Position numbers and translations under genes: made by a program
Shown: positions 17,535 through 27,971 of the stretch, piece by piece
Numbering within the stretch: position 1 is the first letter of the stretch
How the letters are laid out: each line of letters starts with the position of its first letter
Source: an uncultured Collinsella sp.
GTDB lineage: Bacteria > Actinomycetota > Coriobacteriia > Coriobacteriales > Coriobacteriaceae
DNA: 64,000 bases
Assembly (NCBI GenBank): GCA_937995345.1
Contig: CALKKS010000008.1
Coordinates: 124,001 to 188,000, forward strand
Direction: 5' to 3'
The notes under the pieces: generated by a model
Seen by the model: only the letters and a program-made list of their open reading frames with translations
What the model was told of the DNA's origin: nothing
Databases searched by the model: none

Positions 17535-18707
17535 CTAGAGCTCCAGACTCTTGATACGGGCCGAATCGCTCGATACCGGGCAATGGGTGATGATGTAGTT
17601 GGCGCCGCGCTCGATGCTATACGACTCGACCGAATCCGACACATGGAGCACCGACAGATCGGTCAGACGGCCCAAATCGATATAGACCTGCTCATCGACG
17701 CCCAATGTCACCAGCACCGTTTTGCTAACGCCCCGTGCCGCCACAAGCTTGGCATACTGCTCGTTTGATGTTGGATGGGTAGGGCCAAGCGGCGTTGCCG
17801 TCAAAGCATCGAGCATCTTATTAAAACCACGTCGGTCATCGACGGGATAGGCGGCCAGGGAGCCTTCGGGGGTGGCCACGACCATATGATGGTATCCCTG
17901 ACGCATAAGCGCCAGCGATATCGACGCGGTAAAGCTCAGTACCGCAGAAAGCAGCTCGGGGCGGCTTGAGTGCTCAAAATCGCACGCAAACGCACCGAAC
18001 AAGACGGCGATCGTGTGATCTTGAGGACGTGAGGCCTCGCGCACCAGCACATCGTCAAAGCGCGTCGACAGCTTCCAGTGGATCGACTTGACTGCATCGC
18101 CCTCGTGATAGGGCCTCACGTCAAAGACCTCGGAGGCGTCCTGGCCGCTTCGATGGGGATCATAGCTCGTGCCCTCAAGACCGGCAGAAGCACTTTGGTG
18201 AGGATCGACCTGAATGTCGAGCACTTTGGGATAGACCGTAAACAGCCCGTGAAAGTCGGCGTCCTCCAGAGCAAGCGACGTAAAGCCCATCTCATCGACC
18301 AGGTGCGCGGTGTCAAGGGTAATGGTGTGCGCACCACAGACAGTCGAATCGAGCTCCAGCTCAAACAAGGCGGGCCTGCCCATCGCGGGAGCAAGGCTTA
18401 CGGAACGGACCGTCCGCGTTCCCGTCAGCTGGTTGTAAACCGAAAACGACAGCTCCATGCGGCCGCGAAACATAAGCGGGCGATCCAACGTGATGCGCAA
18501 TACGAGCGGCGCGTTTACGACACACGACCGGGGAAGCTCAAAGCCGAGCTTGAGCAAGGCGACGGCCGAGCGGCACGCCGCCACCGTGACCACGGGCATG
18601 GCGATCAACGCCGCGGCAGCAGCAAGCGCAGCCGCATTGGCGGTAAACACAAACGTGGCAAGCAGGAGCGCTACGGACACGATATAGGTAATCTTGTTGG
18701 CAATCAT
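17535..18707 (-). CDS. DUF58-domain protein
   Basis: About 390 residues from the ATG at 18707 (MIANKITYIVS); a TTG nine codons upstream is an alternative. Two membrane helices lie close together near the N-terminus (about 6-45), so most of the protein faces the cytoplasm or membrane surface. The DUF58 signature is clear near residue 200: FDVRPYHEGDAVKSIHWK, followed by LVREASRPQDHTIAVLFG. A von Willebrand-like fold follows (AVLSFTASISLALMRQG). DUF58 proteins are regularly encoded beside MoxR ATPases and are thought to be their substrate adaptors or clients. The stop codon and the next gene's start are one base apart, which indicates translational coupling. Confidence 0.85.
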   Translation of the reverse strand: MIANKITYIVSVALLLATFVFTANAAALAAAAALIAMPVVTVAACRSAVALLKLGFELPRSCVVNAPLVLRITLDRPLMFRGRMELSFSVYNQLTGTRTVRSVSLAPAMGRPALFELELDSTVCGAHTITLDTAHLVDEMGFTSLALEDADFHGLFTVYPKVLDIQVDPHQSASAGLEGTSYDPHRSGQDASEVFDVRPYHEGDAVKSIHWKLSTRFDDVLVREASRPQDHTIAVLFGAFACDFEHSSRPELLSAVLSFTASISLALMRQGYHHMVVATPEGSLAAYPVDDRRGFNKMLDALTATPLGPTHPTSNEQYAKLVAARGVSKTVLVTLGVDEQVYIDLGRLTDLSVLHVSDSVESYSIERGANYIITHCPVSSDSARIKSLEL

Positions 18708-18742
18708 GGGCGTACCGTAGGGCGCGCAAGGCAAACGAGCCG

Positions 18743-19696
18743 CTACGAGCGGCCGCGGACCTGGCCCATGGACGGGGCGGGAACGGTGGCGAGAATGCGA
18801 TCGAGAACGTCCTCGGCGGTAATCGATTCGATACGGGCCTGGGGGCGCAAAACGAGACGGTGGACGCAGACGACCTTAAACACCTCGCGCACGTCCTCGG
18901 GCACCACATAGTCGCGCTCGCGAATCAATGCGCAGGCGCGCGCCATGCGAGTGAGCGCGATGATGCCACGGGGGCTCACGCCCAGCTCAACAAGGTCGTC
19001 ATTGCGGGTCTCCTCGCACAGGCGCACGATATAATCCAGCACCGTGTCGGCAACCTGTACACCGCCCAGGTAGTTTTGGATATCGAGCAGGTCATCGCAG
19101 GCAACCATGGGCTTGATGTCGTCGAGAGGGTTGGCATAGCGACGGGCCTTGAGGATATCGATCTGGTCCTGGCGCGACGGATAGCCAACGGACAGGCGAA
19201 CCATAAAGCGGTCGAGCTGGCTATCGGGCAGCGGCTGAGTGCCCGCCGAGCCCACCGGGTTCTCGGTTGCGATACACACGAAGGGACGCGGGACCTGATG
19301 CGTCTGCCCATCAATCGTCACCGCGCGTTCTTCCATAACCTCGAGCAGGGCCGACTGCGTCTTTGCGCTGGTACGGTTGATCTCGTCGCCCAGCAGCATG
19401 TTGCAGTTGACGGCGCCCCACACAAAGCGAAACACGCCGGCGTCGCGGTCGAACATCGTAAAGCCCGTAATGTCCGAGGGCAGCGTATCGGGCGTAAATT
19501 GCACGCGCTTAAAGTCCAGACCCAGTGCACGCGAAAGAGCCAGGGCCAGCGTCGTCTTGCCGGTACCGGGCACATCCTCCAGCAGGATGTGGCCGCCGGC
19601 ATAGATGGCCATGAGAGCTTTCTCGATCACATCGCGCTTGCCCAGCAGGGCGCGGCTCACTTCATTGATGATGCTGTTGGACTGTTCGACAATCAC
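18743..19696 (-). CDS. MoxR-family AAA+ ATPase
   Basis: A 317-residue AAA+ ATPase of the MoxR group. Walker A is LLEDVPGTGKTTLA near residues 38-51. The MoxR-specific segment FKRVQFTPDTLPSDITGF follows, Walker B is in LLGDEINRT, and SALLEVMEERAVTIDGQTH is the insert typical of the family. Sensor residues occur in ATENPVGSAGTQPLP and LDRFMVRL. MoxR proteins act as chaperones that mature or assemble partner complexes, frequently DUF58/VWA proteins encoded next door. The GTG start at 19696 is two bases after the stop (complement of 19699-19701) of the upstream kinase gene, so expression is probably coupled to it. Confidence 0.9.
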   Translation of the reverse strand: MIVEQSNSIINEVSRALLGKRDVIEKALMAIYAGGHILLEDVPGTGKTTLALALSRALGLDFKRVQFTPDTLPSDITGFTMFDRDAGVFRFVWGAVNCNMLLGDEINRTSAKTQSALLEVMEERAVTIDGQTHQVPRPFVCIATENPVGSAGTQPLPDSQLDRFMVRLSVGYPSRQDQIDILKARRYANPLDDIKPMVACDDLLDIQNYLGGVQVADTVLDYIVRLCEETRNDDLVELGVSPRGIIALTRMARACALIRERDYVVPEDVREVFKVVCVHRLVLRPQARIESITAEDVLDRILATVPAPSMGQVRGRS

Positions 19697-19698
19697 GG

Positions 19699-21342
19699 TT
19701 ACTCATTTCCTCGGTAAGCTGCCTCGGCCGTCGCGGCCGCCAGCTGTGCTTTCAAAACGTTCAGATCGATGGGCTTGCCCACGTGCCCGTTCATGCCCGC
19801 CTTGCGCGAGCGCTCCACGTCCTCGGTGTAGTCGTTGGCCGAAAGCGCGATGATGGGAATGGCGGCGGCGTCCTCGCGCTCGAGGGCTCGGATTTGCTCT
19901 GCCGCTCCCCAACCGTTGAGCACGGGCATCTGGATATCCATGAGGATCGCGTCGTACGTGCCCACGGGCATGCTCCGGAATCGCTCAACGACCGCTTGGC
20001 CGTTCTCGGCGCGATCAACCGCCGCGCCTCGTCTTGCCAGCAGCTCAATCACGATCATGGCATTGATTTCGTTATCCTCCGCCAGCAGGAATCGCTTGTC
20101 CTCAAACTGGTAGGTAAACGACGACCCCATGGAATCGAGCGCCGTCTCGAGCGTCTGCTCCTTAAGCTTGAGCTCCTCGACCTGCTCCGGCGTGGCAAGT
20201 CGCAGCGGGATGTAGGCCGAAAACGTCGAACCGCGACCAGGCTCGGTATCGACGACGATCTCGCCGCCCATCAGGTCGACGAGCGCGCTCGTGATGGCCA
20301 TACCCAAGCCCGTTCCGCCGTAGCGGCGCGCAATGGTGCGGTCCTCCTGCTCAAACGGCTTAAAGATCTTGCTGATGTAGCGCGGGTCCATGCCCTTGCC
20401 CGTGTCGCGCACGCGCAGCATATAACTCACGCCGTCGTCTGTCCGGTACATCTCGCGCAGGGTTACGGTAACGCTGCCGCCCCGCTCGGTAAACTTGACC
20501 GCGTTGGAGATAAAGTTGATGACGACCTGTGACAGGCGCATGCGATCGCCCACGACAAAGACGTTTTCGCAGTCCTCCAGATTGACCGAGTACGTAAGCC
20601 CTTTGTCGGCCGCCTGCGAGGCAAACATACGCTCAATCTCATCGGCAAACAGACGCAAATCAAACGGTGCATCGTCAATGCGCACGCGTCCGCTGTTGAG
20701 GCGGCTCATGTCGAGCATGTCGTTGATAAGCGAAAGCAAGTAGGCCGAAAGCTGCGAGGCGCGAGACAAGTCGTCCATCAGGCGAGGCTCATCCGCATGG
20801 TGCTCGCGGGCGAGCGAAATCATGCCCTCGATGCCATTGAGCGGCGTGCGGATCTCGTGGCTCATCTGGTTCATATAGTCCGTGCGCGCGTTGGCGGTCT
20901 CGACGGCGCGATCGCGCTCTGCCTCCGCCTTGGCGATGCGCTCGTTTTCGGCCGTTACATCGACTGCAGAAACCAGGTACTGCGCGCCGTCCTGAATGAG
21001 CGAAATCGTAAACCTTATGCTGAGCTGCGGCTTTGCTCCGTGGGGCGCATGGTAGGTGCACAGGAGGTTCAGCGGGGTCACATAGTCCCATTCCCTCACC
21101 TGTCGCTGCATGCGAACACGGTCGCTATCGGGGATAAAGCGGTACAGCGTCTCGATGTCGTCGCCGATACGCTCGGGCGACACGCCAAATACGCGTTCGA
21201 AATTTGGGGTAATGTAGAGCGGAAGACAGTCGCTGGCGCGCAAAACGAGCGCAACGTTAGGCCCTTGCTGCGCAAGCGCCTCTTCAAACAGTCGACGCGC
21301 TCGGTCCGCGTCGCGCTTCTCGTGTGAACCGAACAGCCCCAA
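19699..21342 (-). CDS. Soluble hybrid histidine kinase (PAS-HisKA-HATPase-REC)
   Basis: 547 residues with no membrane helix. Residues about 25-135 form a PAS-like sensor (LVLRASDCLPLYITPNFER, FGVSPERIG). A short coiled coil leads to the phosphoacceptor motif MSHEIRTPLNG (His162). The ATPase domain follows (VINFISNAVKFTERGGSV, then RYGGTGLGMAI). The C-terminal receiver domain has YDAILMDIQMPVLNGWG with the phosphoacceptor Asp, preceded by LLAEDNEINAM. It is the first gene of the minus-strand operon that continues with moxR, DUF58, transglutaminase and LRR genes. No output regulator is encoded nearby; the receiver may pass phosphate to an HPt or DNA-binding protein elsewhere, or act locally. 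Confidence 0.88.
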   Translation of the reverse strand: MGLFGSHEKRDADRARRLFEEALAQQGPNVALVLRASDCLPLYITPNFERVFGVSPERIGDDIETLYRFIPDSDRVRMQRQVREWDYVTPLNLLCTYHAPHGAKPQLSIRFTISLIQDGAQYLVSAVDVTAENERIAKAEAERDRAVETANARTDYMNQMSHEIRTPLNGIEGMISLAREHHADEPRLMDDLSRASQLSAYLLSLINDMLDMSRLNSGRVRIDDAPFDLRLFADEIERMFASQAADKGLTYSVNLEDCENVFVVGDRMRLSQVVINFISNAVKFTERGGSVTVTLREMYRTDDGVSYMLRVRDTGKGMDPRYISKIFKPFEQEDRTIARRYGGTGLGMAITSALVDLMGGEIVVDTEPGRGSTFSAYIPLRLATPEQVEELKLKEQTLETALDSMGSSFTYQFEDKRFLLAEDNEINAMIVIELLARRGAAVDRAENGQAVVERFRSMPVGTYDAILMDIQMPVLNGWGAAEQIRALEREDAAAIPIIALSANDYTEDVERSRKAGMNGHVGKPIDLNVLKAQLAAATAEAAYRGNE

Positions 21343-21433
21343 TATGCCCCCTTTTTTATTCAGGGGTTCATTCTACCAGCTCAAAGGCGCATTACAGAGA
21401 TGATGCTCCACCAAAGTAAACTATTAAGATGCA

Positions 21434-21472
21434 AAAACGCGCCCGACGGCAATCTTGCCATCGGGCGCGTTT
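21434..21472 (-). terminator. Intrinsic terminator of the SDR gene
   Basis: A strong stem (AAACGCGCCCGACGGCAA with GCCATCGGGCGCGTTTT, one mismatch or wobble) with a very short loop, and T-rich on the minus strand. It directly follows the SDR stop codon and separates that operon from the hybrid-kinase operon downstream. Confidence 0.85.
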
Positions 21473-21474
21473 TG

Positions 21475-22155
21475 TTACTCGGGCCAGATAAACTGGGTGC
21501 GGCCGGCCTCGCCGCCATCGATTAGCAGACTCTGTCCGGTCATAAACCGGTTGGTCACGGCCACAAAGTAGATCCACTCGGCGATTTCTTGGGCGGTAGC
21601 CCAGCGCTTAAGCGGCGTGAGCTCCATGATCTGGCTCCACAGGCGCTCGTCTTCCATCACGCAACGGTTGAGCGGCGTGATAACGCCGCCCGGGTCCACA
21701 CTGTTGGCGATGGCCTGCGGCGCCAGGCGATTTGCAAGGTTCTTGGTGTAGGCGATAACGCCGCCCTTGCTGGCGGCATAGGCGGGAAACTCCGATCCCG
21801 TATGTCCGCTCGCCGACCCCACATTGACCACGGATTTAATAGCCGGTGCCGGCTTTGCGGCAAGCCCCTCCCCCACAAAGGCATAGCGCTCGGTCACGTT
21901 GATGGTGCCACGCAGGTTGGCGGCAATGTCGTCGGCCGAATCCTGCGTACCGGCAACGTTTACGATTACCTGGGGTTCAAGGTCAACTGGAAACGAGTCC
22001 GGCTCGCGGACATCAACGATCAGATGGCGGTAGCGCTCGTGTTCGATCGCCGCCGGCAGCAGATCAAAGCCCACGACCTCGTGGCCCTCGTCCAAAAAGC
22101 GCTGCACGCACGCGGCTCCGATGCCGCCCGAAGCGCCCGTGATCAAAACCCGCAT
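21475..22155 (-). CDS. Short-chain dehydrogenase/reductase
   Basis: A 226-residue classical SDR. The dinucleotide-binding loop TGASGGIGAA is at residues 6-15; VNVAGT corresponds to the NNAG element; the catalytic Ser-Tyr-Lys set is visible in VVNVGSASGHTGSEFPAYAASKG. Asp30 after the second strand (VVGFDLL) points to NAD rather than NADP as cofactor (a general rule for the family). Substrate unknown: hydroxysteroid, sugar or acyl substrates are all possible, and I see no feature that decides. The ATG at 22155 has AAGGAG upstream and lies nine bases after the VUT transporter gene, so the two form an operon. Confidence 0.85.
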   Translation of the reverse strand: MRVLITGASGGIGAACVQRFLDEGHEVVGFDLLPAAIEHERYRHLIVDVREPDSFPVDLEPQVIVNVAGTQDSADDIAANLRGTINVTERYAFVGEGLAAKPAPAIKSVVNVGSASGHTGSEFPAYAASKGGVIAYTKNLANRLAPQAIANSVDPGGVITPLNRCVMEDERLWSQIMELTPLKRWATAQEIAEWIYFVAVTNRFMTGQSLLIDGGEAGRTQFIWPE

Positions 22156-22164
22156 ACGTGCTCC

Positions 22165-22887
22165 TTAGGCGGTTGCGTGGCGCTCGAGGTACTCAGCACC
22201 CACATTCTCGCGCTCCCAGCCGCGCACGACCTTGTAGCCCACGGGGCTCAGGAAGACCTCGCACAGCAGCTCGGCAACAGCACCGGTCAGCGAGCACATA
22301 AGGACCTGCACCCAGGTCCAACCAAAGAACGTGTGGCTCACCACAATGGCAAAGACCAGGTTGTCAATGAACTGGCCAATGCCCGTGGACACATAGGAAC
22401 GGAAGGCAAAGCTCGCAAAGTTATTCTTTTTGAGCATGCGGCCGAGCGATTGGTTGAGCGTGGAGTTGACCACGGCAGAAGTGAGCATGGCCAGCGATGA
22501 GCCAAACACCACGTACCAGGTGCCGCCGATCGTGGCGTTGAGGGCGGTGTTGACCTCGATCATGCCCGTGTCGTAGTAGGCGCCCCACATGCCGGGCGTG
22601 AGCGAGCACAGCCAAAAGCACAGGCTCACGGTCAGGTTAACCAGCAGTGCGAGGATAGAGATTTTGATGGATGCCTTGGCGCCAAAGCGCTTGCAGATCA
22701 TGTCCTGGCACAAAAACGAGACCCAGCTCACCACAAAGCCGCAATCGAGCGCCAGATACGGCAGGCTGATGAGCTCTTTGTTGGCCAGCAGGTTCATCAT
22801 GATGACGCTCACGAAAAACAGCGAAACCGTTGCCGCGGGAATGCTCCGCAACAGGACCTTATAGTCCTCCATGACCTTCTTGATCAT
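22165..22887 (-). CDS. VUT-family (YhhQ-like) probable queuosine-precursor transporter
   Basis: A 240-residue membrane protein with about six helices. The family pattern is visible: MMNLLANKELISL in helix one, DCGFVVSWVSFLCQDMICKRFG in the region that normally reads 'fp.tyl..D...e.yG', and YVSTGIGQFIDNLVFAIVV near 165-185, the conserved 'Q..Ds..F' element of VUT/DUF165 proteins. Members import queuosine precursors in enterobacteria; here the role is inferred from family alone. It is somewhat divergent (Cys-rich, extended loop WGAYYDTGMIEVNT). ATG at 22887 with AAAGGAG upstream. It is the first gene of a two-gene operon with the SDR. I looked for a preQ1 riboswitch in the 156-base leader and saw none. 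Confidence 0.78.
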   Translation of the reverse strand: MIKKVMEDYKVLLRSIPAATVSLFFVSVIMMNLLANKELISLPYLALDCGFVVSWVSFLCQDMICKRFGAKASIKISILALLVNLTVSLCFWLCSLTPGMWGAYYDTGMIEVNTALNATIGGTWYVVFGSSLAMLTSAVVNSTLNQSLGRMLKKNNFASFAFRSYVSTGIGQFIDNLVFAIVVSHTFFGWTWVQVLMCSLTGAVAELLCEVFLSPVGYKVVRGWERENVGAEYLERHATA

Positions 22888-23043
22888 TATGTACTCCTTT
22901 GGTTTTAGGTTTAACGAGCAGGATATCGGACCCGAACTGCTCGGCCGCCACAGTCTTGAGGCAACGGTGGGTATGATAGCCGCTCACACGGCGGCAGGCA
23001 AGCAAACGGCGCGGCGGACCCGCGGGACCACCGCGCCGGTGCA

Positions 23044-24657
<1,614 letters not shown>

Positions 24658-24798
24658 GCGGATCCTTTCTTGCATTGAGTGCATTACGTCGTTGTAACCG
24701 TATTATTGTAGCCGCGAAACCCCGCCACAGAGCGCCTATCAGGACAAATTCATCAGTTGGGGTCTTTGTTGCCGGTCGGTGGCAGCACTCCGCAGCAG

Positions 24799-24941
24799 TT
24801 TGTCTCAATCTGTAACATCTAGACGGGTTTTGAGCCTCTACCTGTTACAGATTGAGATGAAAAAACGGACCTGCCAGCAAGATCTCGATCTGTAACAGTT
24901 AGACCCGATTTGGCCCTCTTGCTGTTACAGATTGAGACAAA
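24799..24941. repeat. Two tandem hairpins built on CAATCTGTAACA
   Basis: Within the 389-base spacer between prfC and the GntR gene, four related arms occur: TTTGTCTCAATCTGTAACA (24799-24817), TGTTACAGATTGAGA (24843-24857), TCTCGATCTGTAACA (24883-24897) and TGTTACAGATTGAGACAAA (24923-24941). Neighbouring arms form two hairpins, and the outermost arms also match each other over 19 bases, so one large nested structure is possible. No ORF is present. The rest of this spacer holds only the GntR promoter region. Confidence 0.7.
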
Positions 24942-24968
24942 CGGTCGCCGGCCATCCTGATTTCCCTC

Positions 24969-25019
24969 TTGCGTAACTGTACATAGTGTATATATACTGT
25001 GCTTACCGGTTATATACAC
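24969..25019 (+). promoter_or_regulatory. Promoter and probable YtrA-type operator
   Basis: TTGCGT (24969-24974) and TATACT (24993-24998) form a sigma-70-type promoter with an 18-base spacer. An inverted repeat, GTGTATATA (24986-24994) and TATATACAC (25011-25019), overlaps the -10 box and start region. The following gene encodes a GntR/YtrA regulator, so autoregulation at this site is likely (inference). Confidence 0.6.
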
Positions 25020-25046
25020 GTGCAGCCCATCAGCTAAGGAGCCGCT

Positions 25047-25427
25047 GTGGACATCATCCTATCCAATTCGAGCGACAAGCCCATCTACGAGCAGATATCC
25101 TCGCAGGTCAAGGCACAGATCCTTTCGGGCGCACTCACCGCGGGAGCCAAACTCCCCAGCATCCGTGCGCTCGCAAGCGACCTGGGTGTGAGCGTCATCA
25201 CCACCAAGCGCGCCTACGCCGACCTAGAGCATCTCGGCTTTATCTGCACCGTGCAAGGCAAAGGCTGCTTTGTCGCCGAGGGCAACCAAGAGCTCTTGCG
25301 CGAAAACCAGCTCTGCCATGTCGAAGAGTTGCTTGCGCAGGCAGCGACACAGGCAGAAGCCCTGGGCGTCACGCGCGATAAATTGCACGAGATGCTCGAC
25401 CTGGTAGCCCCCGAAACCATGCAGTAG
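25047..25427 (+). CDS. GntR-family (YtrA subfamily) regulator
   Basis: A 126-residue protein. The GntR winged helix is complete: PIYEQISSQVKAQILSGAL, then GAKLPSIRALASDLGVSV and ITTKRAYADLEHLGF with the wing IcTVQGKGCFV. Only about 45 residues follow, mostly helical, which is the short C-terminus of the YtrA subfamily. These regulators usually repress the ABC exporter genes they sit beside. The start is the GTG at 25047 with TAAGGAG upstream. The ABC ATPase gene follows after 23 bases. YtrA-type systems commonly respond to cell-wall antibiotics; no ligand can be read here. Confidence 0.9.
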   Translation: MDIILSNSSDKPIYEQISSQVKAQILSGALTAGAKLPSIRALASDLGVSVITTKRAYADLEHLGFICTVQGKGCFVAEGNQELLRENQLCHVEELLAQAATQAEALGVTRDKLHEMLDLVAPETMQ

Positions 25428-25450
25428 CCATCTGCAAGAAAGGCTATACC

Positions 25451-26332
25451 ATGCAAAACTTGCTAGAACTCAAAGGTGCCTCACGCCGCGTAAGTGACCG
25501 CTTTTCGCTGCGCGATGTCACACTCACCGTAGAACCCGGTCAGATTGTCGGCTTTGTGGGCGCAAACGGCGCCGGCAAGACAACGACCATCCGCGCCGCG
25601 CTCGGGCTTATAAAGCTCGATGCCGGCGAGGTGCATCTGTTTGGACAGCACTGCGATGCCGACGCACCCGATGAACAGCGGCGCCGCACGCGCTCGCGCA
25701 TCGGTCTCGTTCTGGACACGTGCCCCTTCCCTTCCACGCTCAAGGTGGCCGAGGTCGAGGCACTCGTAAGCCCGGCGTACCCCACGTGGAGTCACGAAAC
25801 GTTTGCTGGCCTTATCGACCGGTTAGGCTTGGAGGCCAAGGCAAAGGTCAAAGACCTCTCCCGCGGCATGGGCATGAAGCTGCAGCTCGCGTGTGCGCTC
25901 AGCCACAAGGCCGAGCTGCTCGTCTTGGATGAAGCCACCGCGGGCCTCGACCCCATGGCACGCGAGGAGCTGCTCGACGAGCTGCTCTCCTTTGTCGCCG
26001 ACGGACAACGCAGCATATTGTTCTCGAGCCACATTACGTCTGACCTTGAACGCGCGGCAGACCGTGTCGTCTGCATCGATCACGGTGCGATTGTGTTCGA
26101 TTTGCCGCGCGAGGACATTACCGACCGCGCCGGCATCGCCCACTGCACCCAGGCACAAGCTGCCGAGCTGATGGCTTGCGTCGAAGGCGCCCGCGCCACG
26201 CGTCATGCCTACAGCGTTGGCGTGCTGGTCCCCAATCGCCGCGAAGCGCTCGAGGCCTTTCCCGAGATTCCCTGCGACCGGATTTCCATCGATGACTATC
26301 TGCGCCTTACGCTGACAGGAGCCTCCAAATGA
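25451..26332 (+). CDS. ABC transporter ATP-binding protein
   Basis: A 293-residue ATPase subunit of an export-type ABC system. Walker A is GANGAGKTTTIR near residue 36, the Q-loop follows in RSRIGLVLDTCPFP, the ABC signature is DLSRGMGMKLQLA and Walker B with the catalytic Glu is LLVLDEATAGLDPM; the switch His is in ILFSSHITSDLE. A C-terminal extension of about 75 residues is typical of YtrB/BcrA-like ATPases. It overlaps the permease gene by four bases (ATGA), so translation is coupled. With the GntR and permease genes it forms a regulated exporter unit. Confidence 0.92.
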   Translation: MQNLLELKGASRRVSDRFSLRDVTLTVEPGQIVGFVGANGAGKTTTIRAALGLIKLDAGEVHLFGQHCDADAPDEQRRRTRSRIGLVLDTCPFPSTLKVAEVEALVSPAYPTWSHETFAGLIDRLGLEAKAKVKDLSRGMGMKLQLACALSHKAELLVLDEATAGLDPMAREELLDELLSFVADGQRSILFSSHITSDLERAADRVVCIDHGAIVFDLPREDITDRAGIAHCTQAQAAELMACVEGARATRHAYSVGVLVPNRREALEAFPEIPCDRISIDDYLRLTLTGASK

Positions 26333-27027
26333 AACGCGCCTTTAAGTCCGAGACCGCCATCGCACGCTCGTTTCTCCCGAGCATCGCCGGCGTCGGCCTG
26401 TTCATTTTCGTCGTGCTGACCCTTGCCAACGCGACAGACAGCGATTCCGGCATGAGCGCCGGCACCTGCGCGGTCAGCGCCATGTCACCCATTATTATCA
26501 TGAACTCGCTGGCTGGCTACGATAACCAAAACGGTTGGGAGCGCTATCGGGCAACGCTGCCGTTTTCGCGCAAGGACATCGTCTGCGCACGCTACCTGTG
26601 CATTATTGCCTTCTCGACCGTCATGGCATGCGCGGCTACGCTTCTGAACATCCTCGCCCTTCCGCTCTTTGATCACATGGGCATCCCTTCGACAGGCCAG
26701 ACGGTCTTTGAAATCGCAACCGCCTCGGCGGCATCGATGCTCATCTCCCTCATGATGGTGTTTTTTGCACAGCCGATATTCTTCCGATTTGGACACATGG
26801 AGGCGCTGCGCCTTTCCGTCGGCCTGTTTGCCCTGCTTGGCTGCGGCACCATGGCAATGCTGAGCTCCTCCAACCCCATCAGCAACTGGCTCATGTCATT
26901 CGCCGGGGCGAATCCCGATCCCGCCGTCCTCGGCTGCCTGTGTGCGGGCATCGCGGTATTGGCCCTCGTGCTATGTGCACTTAGCTGCATCGTCAGCACC
27001 AAGGTCTATCGAGCACGCGACCTGTAG
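26329..27027 (+). CDS. ABC-2-type permease of the GntR-linked exporter
   Basis: A 232-residue membrane protein with six predicted helices, the size and layout of an ABC-2 transporter permease. Helix one is SFLPSIAGVGLFIFVVLTLA; the segment GYDNQNGWERYRATLPFSRKDIV between helices two and three is a hallmark of this group ('W..y...lP.sr...v..ry'). It overlaps the ATPase gene by four bases. Together they probably export a peptide or lipid-like compound; the substrate is unknown. About 70 bases separate it from the next exporter gene. Confidence 0.85.
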   Translation: MKRAFKSETAIARSFLPSIAGVGLFIFVVLTLANATDSDSGMSAGTCAVSAMSPIIIMNSLAGYDNQNGWERYRATLPFSRKDIVCARYLCIIAFSTVMACAATLLNILALPLFDHMGIPSTGQTVFEIATASAASMLISLMMVFFAQPIFFRFGHMEALRLSVGLFALLGCGTMAMLSSSNPISNWLMSFAGANPDPAVLGCLCAGIAVLALVLCALSCIVSTKVYRARDL

Positions 27028-27095
27028 GCAAGCGCGGTATCATCGGGCATGCGCCGCAGATCTGGCGCGGTCTATTATGAGGAGGCGCTCAACCC

Positions 27096-27971
27096 GTGTC
27101 GTGGGTTACAGCAGCATTTGCATCGGCTTTCTTTGCCGGCATCACATCCATTTTGGCCAAATGCGGCATTAAACATACCGATTCCGATGTCGCGACCGCC
27201 ATCCGCACCTGCGTGGTGCTCGTATTTGCCTGGGGAATGGCGGGCGTTTCTGGATCCATCGGAACCATTGGCAGCATCGCGGCCAAGTCTTGGCTGTTCC
27301 TCGTCCTCTCGGGACTTGCCACCGGCGCTTCATGGATCTGCTACTTTAAGGCGCTCAGCATTGGAGACGTCAATAAAGTTGTACCGGTCGACAAGATGAG
27401 CACCGTGCTCGCCACGCTCTTCGCTATCGCGCTCTTTGGCGAGACAAGCAGTCTGGCCGTAAAGCTTGTCGGGACGGCCGTAATCACCCTCGGCACGTTT
27501 TTGATGATCGAGAAGAAGCAATCCACTGGCGTGGGTCAGAAGCAAGATCGGACTTGGCTCGTCTACGCCGTCGGCGCGGCCGTGTTCGCGGCACTCACAT
27601 CCATCCTTGCCAAGGTTGGCATCGAAGGAGTCGAATCCAACCTGGCCACTGCCATCCGCACCTGCGTGGTGCTTGTTATGGCATGGGCAATCGTAGCCGC
27701 CAAAGGAAAACTGGGGCAGGTCGCGCGCGTTGACCGGTGCGAGCTTGCCTTTCTCGCAGCATCGGGCATTGCGACCGGCGCGTCGTGGCTGCTGTACTAC
27801 TACGCCATCGCCGCAGGCCAGGTGAGCGTCGTCGTGCAAATCGACAAATTATCGATTGTCGTATCGGTGCTGTTCGCACGACTGGCCTTCAACGAAAAGC
27901 TGTCGCATCGAAGCGCCATCGGCCTTTTTCTCATCGTGCTGGGCACCGCCGCGCTCGCGATTTGGAAGTAG
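27096..27971 (+). CDS. EamA-family exporter
   Basis: A 291-residue protein with ten predicted helices and two clear EamA repeats: WVTAAFASAFFAGITSILAK opens the first and VYAVGAAVFAALTSILAKVG the second. The two halves share the same internal phrases (TAIRTCVVLV; ATGASWLCYF-like and ATGASWLLYYYA), so the duplication is unusually well preserved. GTG start at 27096 preceded by GAGGAGG. Substrate unknown. It resembles the group annotated as YoaV/YdcZ-like small metabolite exporters, but I cannot place it precisely. Confidence 0.87.
   Translation: MSWVTAAFASAFFAGITSILAKCGIKHTDSDVATAIRTCVVLVFAWGMAGVSGSIGTIGSIAAKSWLFLVLSGLATGASWICYFKALSIGDVNKVVPVDKMSTVLATLFAIALFGETSSLAVKLVGTAVITLGTFLMIEKKQSTGVGQKQDRTWLVYAVGAAVFAALTSILAKVGIEGVESNLATAIRTCVVLVMAWAIVAAKGKLGQVARVDRCELAFLAASGIATGASWLLYYYAIAAGQVSVVVQIDKLSIVVSVLFARLAFNEKLSHRSAIGLFLIVLGTAALAIWK

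Noticed and set aside
17534..17644. Upstream extension of the transglutaminase gene to 17644
   Set aside because: The added residues are Arg/Ser-rich, lie within the DUF58 coding region, and the ATG at 17533 has a ribosome site and perfect coupling distance.
22888..23043. Possible preQ1 riboswitch before the VUT transporter
   Set aside because: No preQ1-I pattern (stem, C-rich loop, A-rich tail) can be placed; AAAACC near the ribosome site is too short to support it.
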